Position numbers and translations under genes: made by a program
From: Parcubacteria group bacterium
GTDB lineage: Bacteria > Patescibacteriota > Minisyncoccia > UBA6257 > JAAZHW01
Length of the DNA stretch: 5,795 nucleotides
Direction of reading: 5' to 3'
Assembly: GCA_012510515.1 (NCBI GenBank)
Contig: JAAZHW010000005.1
Coordinates: 1-5,795 of the forward strand
The notes under the pieces: generated by a model
Database searches by the model: none
The model's input: only the letters and a program-made list of their open reading frames with translations
What the model was told of the DNA's origin: nothing
Shown here: positions 1 through 3,075 of the stretch, piece after piece
Numbering within the stretch: position 1 is the stretch's first letter
How the letters are laid out: every line of letters begins with the position of its first letter

Positions 1-147
1 AAAGAAAGTGGTTTAAAATTAGATAAAAATTTTAAAATTAGCGAATGGAATCGTTTGATGAAGGAATACCTCAATCTTTATCAACAAGTTGACGAAGAAA
101 AGATAAACAATTTTATTAAAGATTTTAATAAAAAACTATCTAAATAG
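1..147 (+). CDS. 3' end of an unrecognised gene (partial)
   Basis: Frame 1 is open from the window edge to a TAG stop at 145-147, giving the last 48 residues of a protein whose start lies outside. The visible part is lysine-rich and mostly hydrophilic (Trp at residue 16, ending in a Lys-rich tail) and looks helical; it contains no motif or membrane segment I recognise. Its amino-acid composition resembles that of the small acidic protein that starts 33 bases later, and the two may be co-transcribed. I do not recognise the family and propose no function. That it is coding is supported only by the open frame and gene-like composition. Confidence 0.55.
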   Translation, partial: KESGLKLDKNFKISEWNRLMKEYLNLYQQVDEEKINNFIKDFNKKLSK

Positions 148-180
148 AATTAAAAAGGCGATTAAACAAAAAATAAAAAT

Positions 181-459
181 ATGAGCAATAATGATGATAA
201 AGAAAAAGAAATAAAAGAATACGAAGAGGAAATAAAATCTCTAATGGCAGAAAACGACAAAGAGATGAATGAAGTTATAGAGTCATACCGAAAAATAAAT
301 GAGGGATACAAAAATTTGAATGAAGAAATAGATAAGATGATTAACGATTTTGATAAAACAGCTGGAGAGCTTGATAAAATGGATCAGGAAGCAGAAAAAG
401 AATTGGATGATTTGATTTTGAAAAACATTAACGAAGAAGCAGCGGAAGAAGAGGAATAA
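181..459 (+). CDS. small acidic coiled-coil-like protein, function unknown
   Basis: The 92-residue protein starts at ATG 181 and ends at TAA 457-459. It has about 33 Asp/Glu against 13 Lys/Arg (net charge near -20), no cysteine, no signal peptide and no membrane segment. Hydrophobic residues (Ile, Leu, Met, Val, Tyr) recur every three to four positions from about residue 10 to 82, as expected for a long amphipathic helix or coiled coil, and the C-terminus is a run of Glu. Such a protein is probably cytoplasmic and might oligomerise or bind a basic partner; this is inference from composition. The start is the first ATG in an open frame; no Shine-Dalgarno motif stands at the usual distance, as with the other genes here. 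It follows the partial gene by 33 bases, so both may lie in one operon. I do not recognise the family. Confidence 0.6.
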   Translation: MSNNDDKEKEIKEYEEEIKSLMAENDKEMNEVIESYRKINEGYKNLNEEIDKMINDFDKTAGELDKMDQEAEKELDDLILKNINEEAAEEEE

Positions 460-476
460 ATGAAATTGCGAGTGGC

Positions 477-542
477 AGCGGAATGAAGCCCCGCCGTTTT
501 ATTTCCGCTAAAAATATTTGTTTTGAAAGCGGAAAATTTTTT
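477..542 (+). terminator. competing hairpins with T-run, possible terminator
   Basis: Three related segments occur in a row: AGCGGAA at 477-483, TTTCCGCT at 502-509 and AGCGGAAA at 528-535. The middle one can pair with either neighbour. Pairing 502-509 with 528-535 gives an 8-bp stem with an 18-base loop, in which A511-514 and T521-524 can also pair, followed by A536 and six T (537-542). That is the layout of an intrinsic terminator for the small acidic gene ending at 459. Pairing 477-483 with 503-509 would prevent this stem. The loop is long and the stem only moderately GC-rich, so termination strength is uncertain. Confidence 0.45.
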
Positions 543-571
543 AAAAAGAAGAAAATAGCAAAACTTATAAA

Positions 572-703
572 ATGCTCATTATTACTAATGTTGATTTTGG
601 CGATATTTATTATCCAATGACTATTCTTATTGATCTTGAGGCTGAACTTGATGCAACTAATTCAACGATTACTTTGCGACTTTTAGAGTCGGTAGTAAGA
701 TAA
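572..703 (+). CDS. possible 43-residue small protein
   Basis: An ATG at 572 opens a 43-residue frame closed by TAA at 701-703. The product begins with a hydrophobic beta-like stretch (Leu-Ile-Ile-Thr-Asn-Val), contains Tyr-Tyr-Pro at 13-15 and has a mixed helix-like C-terminal half. It resembles a normal soluble-protein sequence more than random AT-rich translation, which would be dominated by Lys, Asn, Ile and Phe. There is no Shine-Dalgarno motif. It sits after the possible terminator and before the tRNA gene. It could equally be a decayed gene remnant or chance. I recognise no family. Confidence 0.3.
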   Translation: MLIITNVDFGDIYYPMTILIDLEAELDATNSTITLRLLESVVR

Positions 704-732
704 ATTGCGAAAAAAATAAAAATGTTTAACTT

Positions 733-738
733 TATAAT
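733..738 (+). promoter_or_regulatory. -10-like box upstream of tRNA-Arg
   Basis: A perfect TATAAT lies 28 bases before the first base of the tRNA, a suitable place for a -10 element with transcription starting near 745. No good -35 is found at 16-18 bases upstream, where the sequence is A-rich; TTGCGA at 705-710 is 22 bases away, which is too far. In DNA this AT-rich a perfect -10 can occur by chance, so the call rests on its position before the tRNA and glycosyltransferase genes. Confidence 0.35.
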
Positions 739-766
739 TAAGCGAAAAAATAAAATTATGGCTCCC

Positions 767-839
767 GCGCTCGTAGCTTAACGGATAAAGCGTCGGCCTC
801 CGGAGCCGAAGATTGCGCGTTCAATTCGCGCCGGGCGTA
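767..839 (+). tRNA. tRNA-Arg (anticodon CCG)
   Basis: A full 73-base cloverleaf can be drawn. The acceptor stem is 767-773 with 832-838 (seven pairs, with G-U at the first pair and U-G at the fifth). The D stem is 776-779 with 788-791, its loop carrying GG at 783-784 and A at position 20, the known arginine identity base. The anticodon stem is 793-797 with 805-809 and the loop reads CTCCGGA, with anticodon CCG at 800-802. The variable loop is 810-814. The T stem is GCGCG 815-819 with CGCGC 827-831 around TTCAATT. The discriminator base is A839. The next bases are CTA, so CCA is not encoded and must be added by nucleotidyltransferase. It decodes the CGG arginine codon. The glycosyltransferase start codon follows after only six bases. 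Confidence 0.95.
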
Positions 840-845
840 CTAAAT

Positions 846-2420
846 ATGAATGATTATTATTTAAAAGTAGGAAAAGCTGATGAATTGAGTGATGCTAAAG
901 AAAGAAGGATTTTTCGTTTTTTTGAAATATTGCCGGGATTGTGTTCTTGGTTAACTTTAATTTTAATATTTATAATTTCTTGGAAATTGCCAGTTTGGGC
1001 GGCAATTTTTATTATTGTTTTTGATGCTTATTGGTTAGTGAAAACAATTTATTTTAGTTGGCATGCCATTTATAGTTTTAGAGTAGTAAAAGAAAATCTT
1101 AAAAAAAATTGGTTAACAGAATTAAAAGAATTATCAAAAGAAAAATATAATATTTCAATAAATGATTGGCGTGATATTTATCATTTAGTAATTTTACCGA
1201 TGGTTGATGAGCCGTTTGATGTTGTTTCTAGCACCTTTGAGGCCTTGAGTAATGTTAATTATCCTTTGGATAAATTTATTGTGGTATTGGCTACCGAAGA
1301 GCGAGCTCAAGAAAAAATTCAATCAACAATAAAAAAAATTAAAGAAGAATATAGTGGCAATTTTAAACATTTTTTAATTACTGTTCATCCTAAAAATATT
1401 GAAGGTGAGATTGCTGGTAAAGGAGCTAATGAAGCTTGGGCAGCTAGGCAAGTTAAGAAAGAAATTATAGATTCATTAGAAATTCCTTATGAAAATATTT
1501 TAGTTTCTACTTTTGATATTGATACAGTGGTACCGGCTGATTATTTTGGTTGTTTAACGTACCATTTTTTAACAGCGGCAAAACCGCTTAGATCTAGTTA
1601 TCAACCTGTACCATTATTTAATAATAATATTTGGGAAGCACCGGCTTTAGCTCGAGTAATTTCTTTTTCTTCAACATTTTTTCAGTTAATTCAGCAATCT
1701 CGTCCGGAAAAAATGACAACCTTTTCTTCACACTCAATGCCATTTAAAGCCTTAGTTGATGTGGATTTTTGGCAAACTAATGTCGTTTCAGAGGATTCAA
1801 GGATTTTTTGGCAGTGCTTTTTATACTATGATGGTGATTGGGAAGCAGTACCTTTGCATTATCCCGTTTCAATGGATTCTAATGTTGATGTAAAATTTAG
1901 CAAAACAATGGCTAATCAGTATAAACAACAACGTCGTTGGGCCTATGGAGTATTAGATATTACTTATGTGTTTTTTGGTTTTGTAAAAAATAAAAAAATA
2001 TCTCTTAAAAAGAAAATAGAATTTGGTTTTTATTTGTTTGAAGGTTTTTATAGTTGGGCGGTAACTAGTATTATTATTTTTCTTTTGGGTTGGCTACCGA
2101 TTACTTTGGGTGGTCCAAAGTTTAATTTCACCATTCTTTCATTTTATTTACCAAGAGTTACTTCTTATATTTTAACAGTAGCTAATGTTGGAATTATTAC
2201 TTGTGCTGTTTTAGGTGTTTGGTTTTTGCCTCCTAAACCACCTTATTATGGGAAATGGCGATACGTTTTATTTATTTTGCAATGGATTTTAACACCAATT
2301 AATTTAATATTTTTTGGCAGTGTTCCAGCTCTTGATGCTCAAACGCGATTGCTTTTTAAAAAATATATGGGTTTTTGGGTAACACCGAAACATCGGAAAT
2401 TAGGAGTAGAAAAACAATAA
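846..2420 (+). CDS. membrane-embedded family-2 glycosyltransferase (processive synthase-like)
   Basis: This 524-residue protein probably transfers sugars from a nucleotide-sugar donor on the cytoplasmic face of the membrane, in the manner of cellulose- or hyaluronan-synthase-like GT2 enzymes. Two hydrophobic segments (about 32-46 and 48-70) precede a cytoplasmic GT-A domain (about 110-370), and about three more follow (roughly 400-421, 438-461, 474-491). Visible motifs are Asp-Ile-Asp at 224-226 (DxD, metal and nucleotide binding), Ser-Glu-Asp at 315-317 (probable catalytic base region) and Gln-Gln-Arg-Arg-Trp at 361-365, which fits the QxxRW signature of processive synthases. The usual first Asp motif after the second strand is replaced by Ala-Thr-Glu-Glu near 149-152. 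I chose ATG 846 because upstream in-frame codons, including TTG 813, lie inside the tRNA. There is no Shine-Dalgarno motif. Donor and product cannot be read from the sequence; capsule, exopolysaccharide or glycolipid synthesis are all possible. Confidence 0.88.
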   Translation: MNDYYLKVGKADELSDAKERRIFRFFEILPGLCSWLTLILIFIISWKLPVWAAIFIIVFDAYWLVKTIYFSWHAIYSFRVVKENLKKNWLTELKELSKEKYNISINDWRDIYHLVILPMVDEPFDVVSSTFEALSNVNYPLDKFIVVLATEERAQEKIQSTIKKIKEEYSGNFKHFLITVHPKNIEGEIAGKGANEAWAARQVKKEIIDSLEIPYENILVSTFDIDTVVPADYFGCLTYHFLTAAKPLRSSYQPVPLFNNNIWEAPALARVISFSSTFFQLIQQSRPEKMTTFSSHSMPFKALVDVDFWQTNVVSEDSRIFWQCFLYYDGDWEAVPLHYPVSMDSNVDVKFSKTMANQYKQQRRWAYGVLDITYVFFGFVKNKKISLKKKIEFGFYLFEGFYSWAVTSIIIFLLGWLPITLGGPKFNFTILSFYLPRVTSYILTVANVGIITCAVLGVWFLPPKPPYYGKWRYVLFILQWILTPINLIFFGSVPALDAQTRLLFKKYMGFWVTPKHRKLGVEKQ

Positions 2421-2438
2421 ATATTATACACTCTCGTG

Positions 2439-2584
2439 GTCATTCTGAGCGGAGCCCCGCCTTCGGCGGGCAGGCCTGCCTGCCGATAGGCAGGAATCCC
2501 ATCCACAGCAGTGATTGCTGATTATTGCTGAAAGCCGAGGGATCCTTCACCCTCCTACGGCGGGCAGGCTACGTTCAGGATGAC
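2439..2584. repeat. palindromic intergenic repeat, unit A
   Basis: The unit opens with GTCATTCTGAG (2439-2449) and closes with TTCAGGATGAC (2574-2584), which is its inverse with two changes. Inside it has a GAATCCCATCCACA block (2494-2507) and GGGATCCTT (2539-2547), both also found in unit B in the same order. Both arms are enlarged by GC-rich sequence containing CGGCGGGCAGGC (2464-2475 and 2558-2569). It begins 18 bases after the glycosyltransferase stop and is far richer in GC than its surroundings. It has no coding capacity and looks like a non-autonomous palindromic element of REP or MITE type. Its folded RNA could protect or end the upstream transcript, although no T-run follows. Confidence 0.8.
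2456..2494. repeat. nested GC-rich hairpin block inside unit A
   Basis: Three adjoining palindromes lie here: CCCGCC/GGCGGG (2456-2461 with 2465-2470, 3-base loop TTC), the perfect 12-base palindrome GGCAGGCCTGCC (2469-2480), and CCTGCC-GATA-GGCAGG (2479-2484 with 2489-2494). Unit B lacks this block at the equivalent place, so the left arm of unit A is about 34 bases longer. The block may be a separate small repeat inserted into the palindrome. Confidence 0.7.
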
Positions 2585-2595
2585 AAAACGGAGAC

Positions 2596-2606
2596 GTCAT
2601 CCCGAG
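2596..2606 (+). repeat. isolated, degenerate repeat end
   Basis: GTCATCCCGAG resembles the left end GTCATTCTGAG of units A and B, with two changes, and lies between the two units. Its GTCATCC also forms an inverted pair with GGATGAC at the end of unit A (2578-2584), so a 7-bp hairpin with an 11-base loop is possible. It could be the remnant of a third unit or part of a larger inverted structure. Confidence 0.5.
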
Positions 2607-2618
2607 TATTTTATTTTT

Positions 2619-2713
2619 GTCATTCTGAGCGTTAGCGAAGAATCCCATCCACATTAAAAATAGTTGTTTATGAGTTGGCAGGGGATCCTTCGGGCTGAGG
2701 CCCTCAGAATGAC
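2619..2713. repeat. palindromic intergenic repeat, unit B
   Basis: The ends GTCATTCTGAG (2619-2629) and CTCAGAATGAC (2703-2713) are perfect 11-base inverted repeats. Inner arms CGAAGAATCCC (2636-2646) and GGGATCCTTCG (2682-2692) match in 10 of 11 positions. The centre, about 35 bases, is AT-rich and unlike that of unit A. The unit has the same order of blocks as unit A in the same orientation. It contains no reading frame of note, so it is best read as a short palindromic element that could fold into a long hairpin as DNA or RNA. Confidence 0.8.
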
Positions 2714-2805
2714 ATCAGTGAAAACGTCATTTTTAAAATTAGACTAATAAATACTTATTTTAAAATCGTTTATTATTAATTATTAAGGGTGATTATTTAG
2801 TAAGG

Positions 2806-2836
2806 TGGTAGTGAAATCTTTTGAACTTCGCTACCA
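2806..2836. other. hairpin just upstream of the rpoB promoter
   Basis: TGGTAGTGAA (2806-2815) pairs with TTCGCTACCA (2827-2836) over 10 positions, including one G-U, around an 11-base loop. No T-run follows directly on either strand: a run of seven T at 2854-2860 is 17 bases past the stem. It is therefore not a standard terminator. It lies 25 bases before the -35 box and could be an operator-like inverted repeat, or it could help end transcription coming from the glycosyltransferase gene. Confidence 0.4.
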
Positions 2837-2861
2837 AAAAACCGTATAAAATATTTTTTTC

Positions 2862-2894
2862 TTGACAAAAAAATTTTTTTGAATAGTATATAAT
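2862..2894 (+). promoter_or_regulatory. probable rpoB promoter
   Basis: A consensus -35 box TTGACA stands at 2862-2867. Two overlapping -10 candidates follow: TAGTAT at 2884-2889, with a good 16-base spacer, and the perfect TATAAT at 2889-2894, whose 21-base spacer is too long for the same -35. The spacer begins with an A-tract and T-tract (seven A, seven T, 2867-2880) expected to bend the DNA. Transcription would start near 2897-2901, leaving an rpoB leader of about 175 bases. Which -10 is used cannot be decided from sequence. Confidence 0.65.
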
Positions 2895-2983
2895 AAATCT
2901 TTTAAATAAGTTGGTTTAAAATATTTTTAACTAATTTACATCATTGATTGAAATAAAAATGCCATCATAAAAAAATTTCATAT

Positions 2984-3004
2984 ATAACTCTAAAGGAGAG
3001 TTAT
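2984..3004 (+). promoter_or_regulatory. rpoB leader hairpin with unused Shine-Dalgarno-like loop
   Basis: ATAACTCT (2984-2991) and AGAGTTAT (2997-3004) form a perfect 8-bp stem with the five-base loop AAAGG. Loop and stem together carry AAAGGAG, the best Shine-Dalgarno-like sequence in the window, yet no ATG, GTG or TTG follows at 5-12 bases; rpoB starts 71 bases past the hairpin. No T-run follows, so it is not an intrinsic terminator. It could be a binding site for a regulatory protein, a ribosome standby site or an RNA-stability element in the rpoB leader; a chance palindrome in AT-rich DNA is also possible. Confidence 0.45.
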
Positions 3005-3075
3005 TCGTTTACAATTAAAAAATTTTAATAATAAAAATAAATTAAAGTTTTGTTCTAAATAAAATTTAAATACCT

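Noticed and set aside
460..486. Nine-codon ORF overlapping the end of the acidic-protein gene
   Set aside because: It is too short to support and overlaps the first arm of the hairpin set.
813..845. An 11-residue N-terminal extension of the glycosyltransferase starting at TTG 813
   Set aside because: These bases are the variable loop, T arm and 3' acceptor strand of the tRNA-Arg gene; the first ATG after the tRNA (846) is the better start.
846..2420. Alternative genetic code with UGA as glycine
   Set aside because: Glycine is encoded by GGN throughout, and no in-frame TGA occurs in the glycosyltransferase or rpoB.
2439..2713. CRISPR array or insertion sequence
   Set aside because: There are only two complete palindromic units of different length with no regular spacers, and no transposase reading frame.
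2969..2980. Leader peptide in the rpoB leader (ATG CCA TCA TAA)
   Set aside because: Three codons without a Shine-Dalgarno motif is expected by chance, and the AAAGGAG motif lies downstream of it, not upstream.
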